This document shows, one piece after another, positions 8,905 through 17,849 of a DNA stretch of 32,295 nucleotides. This DNA comes from Patescibacteria group bacterium. GTDB taxonomy: Bacteria > Patescibacteriota > Patescibacteriia > UBA1558 > UBA10009. A program made the translations under genes and the position numbers. Each line of letters begins with the position of its first letter. Position 1 is the first letter of the stretch. Location of the stretch: the NCBI GenBank assembly GCA_018818425.1, contig JAHISB010000025.1:1-32295 (forward strand), written 5' to 3'. The notes beneath the pieces are model-generated. The model made no database searches. It was not told where the DNA came from and saw nothing but the letters and a program-made list of their open reading frames with translations.

Positions 8905-10710
8905 ATGCAAAAAGAACAAGAAAACTACATAACTACGGCGGAACTGGCTAAAATGCTTGGCATTAGCCGTGTTTCTGCGGCAAAGCGGGTTACAAAGCTC
9001 ATTAAAGAGGGTGCTGTTACGGCTGCGGAAAAAGGCAAGGGCTACATCATAGATAAGGATTCTTTGCCGGAAGAAATAAAGAACGAAATCCGCAAACAGC
9101 AGGAAGAAGCTGCTAAAAAAATCACCGAGCTTGGCAAAAAGGCAGGCAACGATCTTGAATTTGAAAAGGAGCTTTGGAAGGCCGCGGATAAATTGCGCGG
9201 CAGTATTGATGCCTCGGAATACAAGCATATTGTCTTAGGCCTTCTGTTCCTCAAGTATGTTTCTGATTCTTACTATCAGAGACGTTGGCAGTTGGAGCAG
9301 TGGACGAGCGATCCAAAGAACAAAGACTATTTTATAAAAAACGAAACGGAGAGAAAACATATCGTCAACGATAAAGACCAGTACAAGAGCACGGGAATTT
9401 TCTACATTCCGGAAAAATCCCGATGGGAGCAGTTGCGAAATCACGCAATGCACCACGATATCGGAAAATATATTGATGAGGCAATGGAAGCGATTGAAAA
9501 CGAAAATCCGAAAGAGCTAAAAGGAGTTTTGCCGAAAATTTATACAAAAACCACTCTGGATTATCAAATCCTCGGAGAGCTGGTAAACATTTTTTCAAAG
9601 ATTACATTTGACCACGATATAGATAAAGAAAAAGACATTCTCGGTCGCGTGTATGAATATTTTTTGGGGCAATTCGCGTCTGCGGAAGGCAAAAGAGGCG
9701 GAGAGTTTTATACTCCGCGCTCCATTGTGCGGCTTTTGGTTGAAGTGTTGTCGCCGTATGAAAACGCGCGCGTCTTTGACCCTGCTTGCGGAAGCGGCGG
9801 AATGTTTGTGCAGTCAAGCGAGTTCTTGAAGATGCACCAAAAAGATCCGACCAAAATTTCGTTCTTCGGGCAGGAAAGCAATCCGACAACGCTTCGGCTT
9901 TGCAAAATGAACCTTGCCATTCGCGGCATCATCGGCCAAATGGAAATCGGAAATTCCTATTATGACGACAAATTTCCTGATCTTCGCGCGGACTTCGTGC
10001 TGGCCAATCCTCCTTTTAACGCCGACTGGGAGCCGGGCCGACTTTCCGATAAAGACCCGCGCATTAAATTCGGCACGCCGCCCGGGAGCAACGCTAACTT
10101 TTTATGGATTCAGCACTTTATTCATCATCTTTCCCCCAATGGGATGTCTGGCTTTGTTATGGCAAATGGCGCGCTTGCCGTAGACGCAAGCAAGAGCGAA
10201 GGCAAAATCCGCAGGAAAATTATTGAGGAGGATTTAATTGATGTGATTATTGCTTGCCCGCCAAAGCTTTTTTATAATGTTGCACTCCCAGTTTCTCTTT
10301 GGTTTGTGTCAAAAAACAAGAAAAATGGCAGATTCCGTAACCGCACCGGCGAGACGCTTTTTATAGATGCACGAGATTTATTTGAGCCAGTCTCAGGGTC
10401 AAGAAAGCAAGTTACATTTACCAAAGAGCATATTCAGAAAATCGTTGGTGCAGTTCGCGCGTGGCGCGGAGAAAACGGTGCCGAAAAATATGCCGATATT
10501 GAGGGTTTTTGTAAGGCGACTAAAAAAGAAGAAATAATTAAAAATGGATATGTTCTTACGCCTGGACGCTATGTCGGCGTTGCCGAAGAAGAAGATGACG
10601 GCGTGCCGTTTGAGGAGAAGATGAAAAAGCTGTCCAGCGAACTCGAACAATATTTTAAGGAAAGTGAAAGGTTAGAAGAAAAGATAAAAGATAATTTGAA
10701 AAAGGTATGA
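8905..10710 (+). CDS. hsdM: Type I restriction-modification methyltransferase subunit with N-terminal HTH
   Basis: FDPACGSGGMFVQSSEF (SAM binding), FVLANPPFNADW (NPPF), N-terminal ADKLRGSIDASEYKHIVLGLLFLKYVSD; preceded by ITTAELAKMLGISRVSAAKRVTKLIKEG HTH. GTG at 8809 is an alternative start. Confidence 0.93.
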   Translation: MQKEQENYITTAELAKMLGISRVSAAKRVTKLIKEGAVTAAEKGKGYIIDKDSLPEEIKNEIRKQQEEAAKKITELGKKAGNDLEFEKELWKAADKLRGSIDASEYKHIVLGLLFLKYVSDSYYQRRWQLEQWTSDPKNKDYFIKNETERKHIVNDKDQYKSTGIFYIPEKSRWEQLRNHAMHHDIGKYIDEAMEAIENENPKELKGVLPKIYTKTTLDYQILGELVNIFSKITFDHDIDKEKDILGRVYEYFLGQFASAEGKRGGEFYTPRSIVRLLVEVLSPYENARVFDPACGSGGMFVQSSEFLKMHQKDPTKISFFGQESNPTTLRLCKMNLAIRGIIGQMEIGNSYYDDKFPDLRADFVLANPPFNADWEPGRLSDKDPRIKFGTPPGSNANFLWIQHFIHHLSPNGMSGFVMANGALAVDASKSEGKIRRKIIEEDLIDVIIACPPKLFYNVALPVSLWFVSKNKKNGRFRNRTGETLFIDARDLFEPVSGSRKQVTFTKEHIQKIVGAVRAWRGENGAEKYADIEGFCKATKKEEIIKNGYVLTPGRYVGVAEEEDDGVPFEEKMKKLSSELEQYFKESERLEEKIKDNLKKV

Positions 10711-11552
10711 AAAAACAATCAAAAAACAAAGTCATCGCGATTTTTGAAGGCAAAACAATCCGCCGCCATTGGGATGCGGAAAAAGAACTTTGGTATTTTT
10801 CGGTAGTTGACGTGGTGGGCGTGCTGAGCGCGAGCGACGATCCTAGAAACTATTGGAAAGTGCTGAAAAGCCGTCTAAAACAAGAAGGAAGCGAGGTGGT
10901 TACAAAATGTAACCAACTGAAAATGCGGGCCGCTGACGGCAAATTCTACCTAACCGACGCGGCAGATACAGAAACCATGCTTCGACTCATTCAATCAATC
11001 CCTTCGCCTAACGCTGAACCATTTAAACTCTGGCTCGCTCGTGTTGGGTATGAACGGCTGGAGGAAACAGCGGATCCGGAACTTGCCATCAACCGAGCGC
11101 TAAAAACTTATTTACAAAAAGGATACAGCCCGGAATGGGTGAACCAACGGCTCAAAAGCATTGAAATCAGAAAAGCGCTGACAGATGAATGGGAAAAGCG
11201 CGGCGCAAAAGAAGGCGTTGAGTTTGCGATTCTTACGGATGAAATATCCAAAGCATGGGCGGGATTGACGACGAAAGAATATAAAAACCTCAAGGGTTTA
11301 AAGAAAGAAAACTTGCGCGATAATATGACGAACCTTGAGCTGGTATTGAATATGTTGGCCGAAACCGCGACAACGGAAATTTCTCAAAAGCGCGAACCGA
11401 AAAATTTTCCGGAAAACCGCCAAGTCGCCCGCGAGGGCGGCACTGTTGCCGGCCATGCCCGCAAAGAAATTGAATCCAAAACCGGCAAGAAGGCAATCAC
11501 GAGAAAGAACGCCAAACAGCTTCGCGGCGGTGAGAATAAGAAGTTAAGATAA
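10707..11552 (+). CDS. Bro-N domain / DinD-like protein
   Basis: Bro-N-like N-terminus (WYFSVVDVVGVLSASDDPRNYWKVLKSRL..) and DinD-like C-terminus (NRQVAREGGTVAGHARKEIESKTGKKAITRKNA). ATGA overlap with hsdM. Confidence 0.8.
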   Translation: MKKQSKNKVIAIFEGKTIRRHWDAEKELWYFSVVDVVGVLSASDDPRNYWKVLKSRLKQEGSEVVTKCNQLKMRAADGKFYLTDAADTETMLRLIQSIPSPNAEPFKLWLARVGYERLEETADPELAINRALKTYLQKGYSPEWVNQRLKSIEIRKALTDEWEKRGAKEGVEFAILTDEISKAWAGLTTKEYKNLKGLKKENLRDNMTNLELVLNMLAETATTEISQKREPKNFPENRQVAREGGTVAGHARKEIESKTGKKAITRKNAKQLRGGENKKLR

Positions 11553-11553
11553 T

Positions 11554-12768
11554 ATGACCACGCAAACTAAAACAACTTGGCGGAAGATGAAGTTGGGGGA
11601 GGTGCTTTCTGTTTCTGGTGGCGGCACTCCAAGCACTCATAATTCTGACTACTGGCATGGTGAAATTCCGTGGCTTACTCCAGCGGAAGTTTCTGGATTT
11701 TCCAGTCGCTTTATTGATAAAACAGGGCGAAATATTTCTAAACAGGGCCTCAAACATTCTTCTGCAAAATTAATGCCCGAGGATTCATTACTCCTAACCA
11801 GCCGCGCCACAATTGGGGATGTTGTAATAAATAAAGTTCCGATGGCAACCAATCAGGGCTTTATAAATATTGAGCCAAGCAGCGAAGTTGATCAGATGTT
11901 TCTATTTTATTGGCTCAAGCGCAATCATGATTATTTCAATCAAATTGCGGTTGGTTCAACATTCCCAGAATTAATAAAATCAGTTTTTAAGGAAATTGAG
12001 ATTGAACTTCCAAGTCTGACGGATCAAAAACGCATCGCCAACATTCTTTCCGCTTTTGATGACAAGATTGAGTTGAATAATAAAATCAGCCAGACGCTGG
12101 AGCAAATGGCGCAGGCGATTTTTAAGGAGTGGTTTGTAAATTTCAAATTCCCCGGCCATGAAAAAGTAAAAATGGTTGATTCTGAATTAGGAAAAATTCC
12201 GGAGGGATGGGAAGTGAAGTCTCTTGATGAGATTGCTAACTTTTTGAACGGTCTCGCATTGCAAAAGTATCGTCCAAGTAACGATCGAGACGTTTTGCCC
12301 GTAATTAAGATTCGAGAAATGAACAATGGTATCGATAAAAACACCGAACTTGCCAGCTCAAGTATCGATGAAAAATACAAAGTTAAAGCAGGCGATATTC
12401 TTTTTTCTTGGTCTGGAAGTCTAGAATTGATGCGTTGGACCGAACGGACGGGGGCACTAAATCAACATCTCTTCAAGGTAACATCAGAAAATTATCCCAA
12501 TTGGTTTTTCTATTACTGGATACAGAGGCATTTATCCTTTTTTAGGGTAGTTGCTAGTGGTAAGGCGACTTCAATGGGACACATTCAGCGGCATCATTTA
12601 TCGGAGGCATTAGTTGTCGTCCCACGGCAAGAAATTCTTGATAAGGCAAACGATCTTATTTCTCCAATGTTTAAAAACATTCTTGAATTAAGAATGGAAA
12701 ACCAAAAATTATTCGCGCTCCGCGATTTGCTTTTGCCAAAATTAATGAGCGGGGAAATAAAAGTATGA
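11554..12768 (+). CDS. hsdS: Type I restriction-modification specificity subunit
   Basis: Two TRD halves: KLGEVLSVSGGGTPSTHNSDYWHGEIPWLTPAEV and PEGWEVKSLDEIANFLNG, with conserved coiled coils (LTDQKRIANILSAFDDKIELNNKISQTLEQMAQAIFKEWF). Confidence 0.93.
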   Translation: MTTQTKTTWRKMKLGEVLSVSGGGTPSTHNSDYWHGEIPWLTPAEVSGFSSRFIDKTGRNISKQGLKHSSAKLMPEDSLLLTSRATIGDVVINKVPMATNQGFINIEPSSEVDQMFLFYWLKRNHDYFNQIAVGSTFPELIKSVFKEIEIELPSLTDQKRIANILSAFDDKIELNNKISQTLEQMAQAIFKEWFVNFKFPGHEKVKMVDSELGKIPEGWEVKSLDEIANFLNGLALQKYRPSNDRDVLPVIKIREMNNGIDKNTELASSSIDEKYKVKAGDILFSWSGSLELMRWTERTGALNQHLFKVTSENYPNWFFYYWIQRHLSFFRVVASGKATSMGHIQRHHLSEALVVVPRQEILDKANDLISPMFKNILELRMENQKLFALRDLLLPKLMSGEIKV

Positions 12769-13406
12769 AGAAGAAAATCCAACCATTTAGCAGAGATTTA
12801 AAAATGCCGCGTCTTTATCGCGATGACTTAGAGTCGATAGAAAAGATCATCAAAGATAAGTTGAAACCTAGAGAATACAAGCTGGAAACCAAAGATTTTG
12901 AATATGATGAGCTTGGAACAATCCCGAAAAACAATACACCGATTACAGATTTTCATATTCAGACTCACAGCCCATACATAAGTATTGACTTCAATAGGTT
13001 TAGTGCGCAGATTTATGCAGGCGATGATGACTTAAATACGACCGGTGCGTTGTTTAAAATTAACGATATTCTCTCAAAGAAAGAGAGGAAAGTTTTATTT
13101 TGGTCTCAAAAAATCGCAGTATGGCTTGCTCCGATATTATTCATTGCACCAATCCAAGCACTAACAGAAATCGGAGAGATAAAATCAGTTAAGCATTGGG
13201 TTGCGCTTGGCATGGCGTTTATCGCTGCAATTTGGTGGATAGTGAGTTTTCACTCGAGCATGCATCGGTTTTCGGTAATCACACTTGTCTCTTTCGAAGA
13301 AAAACCAGGATTTATTAGAAGGAACAAAGACCAAATTATTATTGGCTTTGTTGTTGGAATCCCAGTTGCTATTGTCAGTTTTTTATTTGGCTTATTGTTA
13401 AAATAA
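12765..13406 (+). CDS. Unknown membrane protein embedded in the type I RM operon
   Basis: 213 aa; soluble N-terminal ~105 aa, about three TM helices. ATGA overlap with hsdS stop, 3-nt gap to hsdR. Confidence 0.8.
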   Translation: MKKKIQPFSRDLKMPRLYRDDLESIEKIIKDKLKPREYKLETKDFEYDELGTIPKNNTPITDFHIQTHSPYISIDFNRFSAQIYAGDDDLNTTGALFKINDILSKKERKVLFWSQKIAVWLAPILFIAPIQALTEIGEIKSVKHWVALGMAFIAAIWWIVSFHSSMHRFSVITLVSFEEKPGFIRRNKDQIIIGFVVGIPVAIVSFLFGLLLK

Positions 13407-13409
13407 ACT

Positions 13410-16400
13410 ATGAACAAACTTAACGAAGACACATTAACCGAACAGCCGGTCATAGAATGGCTTAAGGAAATGGGCTACGACTATGAATTTGGGCCGGATT
13501 TGGCGCCGGGCCAAGTTTTGAGCGAGCGCGAAGATTTTCGCGAGGTTGTTTTGACTGGCCGCTTGAAACGATCTATTCGTCGGCTCAATCCGGACTTACC
13601 AGAGGCCACGATTGATGATGTGGTGCGAGCTATTACCAGAGTTGAACATCCGAATTTGGAAATTGCAAACAAAGAAGTTTTCAAACTGCTTACCGAAGGC
13701 GTGAAGATTGGTGTGCGCGATGAAGCTGGCGAAGAACGGGGACGGCTCGTTAAAGTTTTTGATTTTGAAAACCCCCAGAACAATGAATTTTTGGTCGTCA
13801 ATCAATTCGCGATTCAAGGATTGGAAAAAGTCCGACGGCCGGATGTGGTGGTTTTTGTGAATGGAATCCCGCTGGCAATTTTTGAACTCAAAAACCCCGT
13901 GCTTGAAAATGCAACAATCTACACTGCCTATGAGCAGCTGCGGGAGTATAAAAAAGATATTCCGGAGATTTTCAAATACAATCAGGTGCTTGTCGTGGGC
14001 GATTTAATTGAAGCGAGACACGGCACAATTTCTTCGGCGTGGGAATGGTTTTCTCATTGGAAAGGCATTGAGAGCGAGGATGAAAAGAATCATGGCATTT
14101 CCGAACTTGAGACGTTGACGCGAGGAATTTTTCACAAGGTTCGGTTTTTAGACATTGTTCAAAACTTCATTGTTTTTGAGGCAGATGCCGAAAGAGACGC
14201 AAGTAAATACACAAAAAAGATGGCGATGTACCATCAGTATTTCGGCGTAAACAAAGCCGTCAGCGAAACCTTGCGCGCCGCAAAACCCAGAGGGAATAAA
14301 AAAATCGGCGTTTTTTGGCATACGCAAGGATCGGGCAAATCGCTTTCTATGGTTTTCTACACGAACAAAGCCAAGCGGCTGGAAGAATTGAAAAGCCCGA
14401 CATTTGTATTTTTGACGGACAGAAATGATCTTGACGGGCAATTTTATAAAACATTTTTACGAAGCGGCTATTCAAGCGCGAAGCAAGCGGAAAGTGTTGC
14501 AGATTTGAAGGAAAGACTGCGCGAAGCGGCCGGCGAACTTATTTTTACGACAATTCAGAAATTTGATACTGAATACGAGGTTTTGAGCGAACGAGAAAAT
14601 ATCATTGTTGTTGCGGACGAAGCGCACCGCTCGCAGTATGCGAAATTTGCCGGCAATGTCCGCGTTGCACTGCCCTCCGCTTCTTTCATGGGCATCACCG
14701 GTACGCCGATAAGTCTGCAAAATCGCGAAACGCGACTTGTGTTTGGCGATCACATCAGCGAATACAAGATAAACCAAGCCGTAGAAGACGGTGCGACTGT
14801 GCCGATTTATTACGAAGGCCGTCTCGTGCCCTTGCACTTGACAAACCAATTTATTGATGAGGAATTTGAGGACTTGACCGGCGAGATAGAATTTGAGGCA
14901 AAAGAGGTGTATAAGCGCAAATGGGCGCGACTTGAGCAGGCTGTAAGCGCAAAGGATCGTCTGGAGCAAGTGGCAAACGATATAGTTTCGCATTTTAACA
15001 ATCGCGGGCTTGAAGGAAAAGGCATGATTGTAACGATTTCAAGAAAGACGGCAGTTGAGATGTATAAAATAATTTCAGCAATTTCGGATGCGCCGGAAGT
15101 GGCGGTGGTTATTTCAAAGCCGGAAGAATTTCCGGAACTTCATCAAAGTAGAGATACAAAAGAATTGGAAAAGAGATTCAAGAATCCGGACGATACCTTA
15201 AAGCTCGTGATTGTATGCGATATGTGGTTGACCGGCTTTGATGTTCCTTCGCTCCACACGATGTATATTGATAAGCCGCTCAAAAATCATACCTTGATGC
15301 AAGCGATAGCCCGCGTCAATAGAATTTTTAAGGACAAGCCCGGCGGTCTTATCGTGGACTATATTGGAATTGCTGACGATCTAAAGAAAGCCCTCTCAAT
15401 TTATAGCTCCGGCATCCAGAAGGAGGCGATGATACCGATTGAGGAAATTATTGCCAAGATGATGGAAAAATATGATATCGTTTGCGCGATGTTTGCCGGC
15501 GTTGAATACCAAGAATGGAAAAAACTGAAAGGTGCGGAGCCCGCACAATTACTACTTCAAGGAATGAACGCCGTTGTTACGAGTATAGATAAAAATGGCA
15601 AGGAAAGACTGGATGAAGAAAAAAAGAAACGTTTTCTTAAAGAAACGGAGTTACTGTCCCAGCTTTTTGCATTTGCTATGCCGCACAAGGAGGCAAACGC
15701 CATACGGAATGAAGTTGAATTTTTCCAAGCAGTGAAGCGCGCGGTCATCAAACGGACTATCGTTCGACCCGAAGGCATTGGTTTTGATGTTGAATCCGCT
15801 GTTCGGGAACTTGTCTCAAAAGCAATATCAGCCGAAGGCGTTATTGATATTTTTGATATGAAAGGTAAAGGAAGGCCGGATATTTCCATATTTGACGAAA
15901 AATTTTTAGAAGAAGTAAAAAATATGAAATACAGGAATCTTTCCGTGGATGTTCTTCGGAAACTCTTGAATGACGAACTCCGAGTGCGGATGAGGAAAAA
16001 TTTGGTTCGTTACAAATCGCTTCTTGATATGTTGGAAGATATAATTGAAAAATACGAAAACAATATCATCAATTCCACAAAAGTTATTGAGAAATTGATT
16101 GAATTAGCAAAGGAAATCAGGAAAGTTGAGAAACAGGGTGAAGGTATCGGCTTGTCGGAGGAAGAAATGGCATTTTATGATGCGATATCAGTCGGCCGCA
16201 AAGCAATCAACGGAAATGGAGAATTGAAGGAATTGGTACGCGAGCTTGTCAAAATTATCAAGAGAGATTTAGCGATTGATTGGATGAATAATGATATAAT
16301 CAAGGCGAGGATACGTGCGAATGTTAAGTTGCTATTGTTGCGAAAAGGATACAAAGCGGAAGAGAGCGAAAAGGTTTTGGATTTGATATATCAACAAGCG

Positions 16401-16439
16401 TTTTCGCTCTATAGAGATTTTGTGCCAGTGATGGCATAA
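13410..16439 (+). CDS. hsdR: Type I restriction endonuclease / translocase subunit
   Basis: PD-(D/E)xK-like [21 protein letters not shown], Walker [13 protein letters not shown] ([10 protein letters not shown]), [34 protein letters not shown]. Confidence 0.95.
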   Translation: MNKLNEDTLTEQPVIEWLKEMGYDYEFGPDLAPGQVLSEREDFREVVLTGRLKRSIRRLNPDLPEATIDDVVRAITRVEHPNLEIANKEVFKLLTEGVKIGVRDEAGEERGRLVKVFDFENPQNNEFLVVNQFAIQGLEKVRRPDVVVFVNGIPLAIFELKNPVLENATIYTAYEQLREYKKDIPEIFKYNQVLVVGDLIEARHGTISSAWEWFSHWKGIESEDEKNHGISELETLTRGIFHKVRFLDIVQNFIVFEADAERDASKYTKKMAMYHQYFGVNKAVSETLRAAKPRGNKKIGVFWHTQGSGKSLSMVFYTNKAKRLEELKSPTFVFLTDRNDLDGQFYKTFLRSGYSSAKQAESVADLKERLREAAGELIFTTIQKFDTEYEVLSERENIIVVADEAHRSQYAKFAGNVRVALPSASFMGITGTPISLQNRETRLVFGDHISEYKINQAVEDGATVPIYYEGRLVPLHLTNQFIDEEFEDLTGEIEFEAKEVYKRKWARLEQAVSAKDRLEQVANDIVSHFNNRGLEGKGMIVTISRKTAVEMYKIISAISDAPEVAVVISKPEEFPELHQSRDTKELEKRFKNPDDTLKLVIVCDMWLTGFDVPSLHTMYIDKPLKNHTLMQAIARVNRIFKDKPGGLIVDYIGIADDLKKALSIYSSGIQKEAMIPIEEIIAKMMEKYDIVCAMFAGVEYQEWKKLKGAEPAQLLLQGMNAVVTSIDKNGKERLDEEKKKRFLKETELLSQLFAFAMPHKEANAIRNEVEFFQAVKRAVIKRTIVRPEGIGFDVESAVRELVSKAISAEGVIDIFDMKGKGRPDISIFDEKFLEEVKNMKYRNLSVDVLRKLLNDELRVRMRKNLVRYKSLLDMLEDIIEKYENNIINSTKVIEKLIELAKEIRKVEKQGEGIGLSEEEMAFYDAISVGRKAINGNGELKELVRELVKIIKRDLAIDWMNNDIIKARIRANVKLLLLRKGYKAEESEKVLDLIYQQAFSLYRDFVPVMA

Positions 16440-16557
16440 AATCTCATCCCGCCTCTGTAAAAAATTTCTTTCGGAACGCCAAAATTCAGCGTTCAGATTT
16501 TCGCTAAAAAAAGTCCCTTCAATAGACTCAGGACAAGTCGGATTTCGTTCAGCGTTC

Positions 16558-16677
16558 GGAGCCATCAAATTTTTATCAAGCGACCTGCCTGCCCTCCAAA
16601 GCTTTCTTGACCTCCGAAGTTTTAACGAAGGAGGTAGCGGAAGTGGGAATGCGTCATAAACTCATTAGAATATCAAA
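16558..16677. repeat. 120-bp direct repeat, copy 1
   Basis: GGAGCCATCAAATTTTTATCAAGCGACCTGCC...AGAATATCAAA; 119/120 identical to 17432-17551. Confidence 0.95.
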
Positions 16678-16791
16678 TAAATACAATATCCACAGGCCTA
16701 CTTGATTTTTTTAAGAATATACTGTATATTACAGATGTGCTTGTGGGGCGTCAGCCCTATTCGGCTAACTCATAAGCTGAAGGCAAGCATA

Positions 16792-16823
16792 CAAAAAAAC
16801 CGCTAAAATAAGCGGTGTTTTTG
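16792..16823. terminator. Terminator-like hairpin (likely bidirectional)
   Basis: AAAAAAACCGCT-AAAATA-AGCGGTGTTTTTG. Confidence 0.7.
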
Positions 16824-16839
16824 TTTATATTTTTATTAT

Positions 16840-17319
16840 TTAATCTTTATCTGGATTGCCTTTCATTGTGGTGATAAATTTAATATCTCGGTATTTATTG
16901 GTCGTCCAAGCTGGGACTATGCTCCAAAAGTGCATTTTACCGTTCTCGCCGATTTTTCTTAAAATCACTTTTATTTTACGGCCGTCAATAATAGCTATTA
17001 TGCCCCAGTATTTTACTGGTTGAGAGATATTTACTCTTTTTTTATGCCTTTTAACATTAAATTCCTTAATGGTTTCTTCAAATTCCTGAAAGGTAGTTGA
17101 AATTTCAACCAGTTTGCGAGCCAGTGGCAAAAGCTTAAACCTTAAAATTTGCGACGTCCTTTCTCTTTCAGTTCGTGCTGTTTTGTAAACAATATGATTA
17201 AAGCCCTCCGCATTAAAACCAACATTCTCGCTAAATGCTGGGGAGTGAAGTTTGCCAATGCTGTTGTAATAATTATTGGCGTCTTCTTTTAGTTTTTCAT
17301 AGTTGGATAAATTTTCCAT
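16840..17319 (-). CDS. Hypothetical protein, possible phage-associated nuclease-toxin (PBECR/BECR-like) C-terminal domain
   Basis: 159 aa; C-terminus YWGIIAIIDGRKIKVILRKIGENGKMHFWSIVPAW resembles compact RNase-toxin folds; assignment is pattern memory only. Confidence 0.5.
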   Translation of the reverse strand: MENLSNYEKLKEDANNYYNSIGKLHSPAFSENVGFNAEGFNHIVYKTARTERERTSQILRFKLLPLARKLVEISTTFQEFEETIKEFNVKRHKKRVNISQPVKYWGIIAIIDGRKIKVILRKIGENGKMHFWSIVPAWTTNKYRDIKFITTMKGNPDKD

Positions 17320-17431
17320 ATAAATTTAGTTTAAGCTTTTTTAAGATAAAATCAAGCGTAGTCTTCCATTTTTGGAATGTAGATATACTCTTTTTTCTTC
17401 TTGAATATAGTTATAATATCGTTAACCAAGG

Positions 17432-17551
17432 GGAGCCATCAAATTTTTATCAAGTGACCTGCCTGCCCTCCAAAGCTTTCTTGACCTCCGAAGTTTTAAC
17501 GAAGGAGGTAGCGGAAGTGGGAATGCGTCATAAACTCATTAGAATATCAAA
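17432..17551. repeat. 120-bp direct repeat, copy 2
   Basis: Same sequence as 16558-16677 with one substitution (AAGT vs AAGC). Confidence 0.95.
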
Positions 17552-17599
17552 AGACCGTCTAATCTAATAAAGGCGGTTTTTTTGATAGAGAAGAGATTT

Positions 17600-17837
17600 T
17601 ATACTCAATTGCTTAAATAATTCCGTATAATGCCCGGAAGATTAGCATGAGAGCATGGGAGCATGAGAGCAAGTGCTCCAATGTTCCAATATTCCAATGC
17701 TCCAATATTCCAATGCTCCAATGCTCTCATGTTCCAATGCTCTCATGCTCCAATGCTCCCATGTTCCAATGCTCTCATGTTCCAATGCTCTCATGCTAAG
17801 CTCCGCCGCTTCGGAATTATAAAAGCGAAGGGGTATA
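17600..17837. repeat. Dispersed element, copy B, interior occupied by octamer array
   Basis: Left TATACTCAATTGCTTAAATAATTCCG (17600-17625), right CGGAATTATAAAAGCGAAGGGGTATA (17812-17837, identical to copy A right end). Confidence 0.85.
17645..17798. repeat. 8-bp tandem repeat array with opposite-orientation units at its left end
   Basis: 14 in-register octamers 17681-17792 (ATGTTCCA, ATATTCCA, ATGCTCCA, ATGCTCTC...), preceded by GCATGAGA GCATGGGA GCATGAGA (17645-17668), the reverse complement of the same unit type. Confidence 0.95.
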
Positions 17838-17849
17838 ACTCTCAATATT

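Noticed and set aside
14472-14993. 173-aa antisense ORF within hsdR, and other antisense ORFs across hsdM/hsdS/hsdR
   Set aside because: Strong, motif-complete coding on the plus strand explains these regions.
8640-16560. RM operon as an integrative element inserted at the tRNA-Thr 3' end
   Set aside because: I looked for a duplicated tRNA 3' end (GGTTCGAATCCCTCTCCCCGAGCCA) downstream and found only a short GAGCCA match; no integrase gene present.
17681-17792. CRISPR-like array
   Set aside because: Unit is 8 bp, contiguous, with no spacers and no cas genes; it is a minisatellite.
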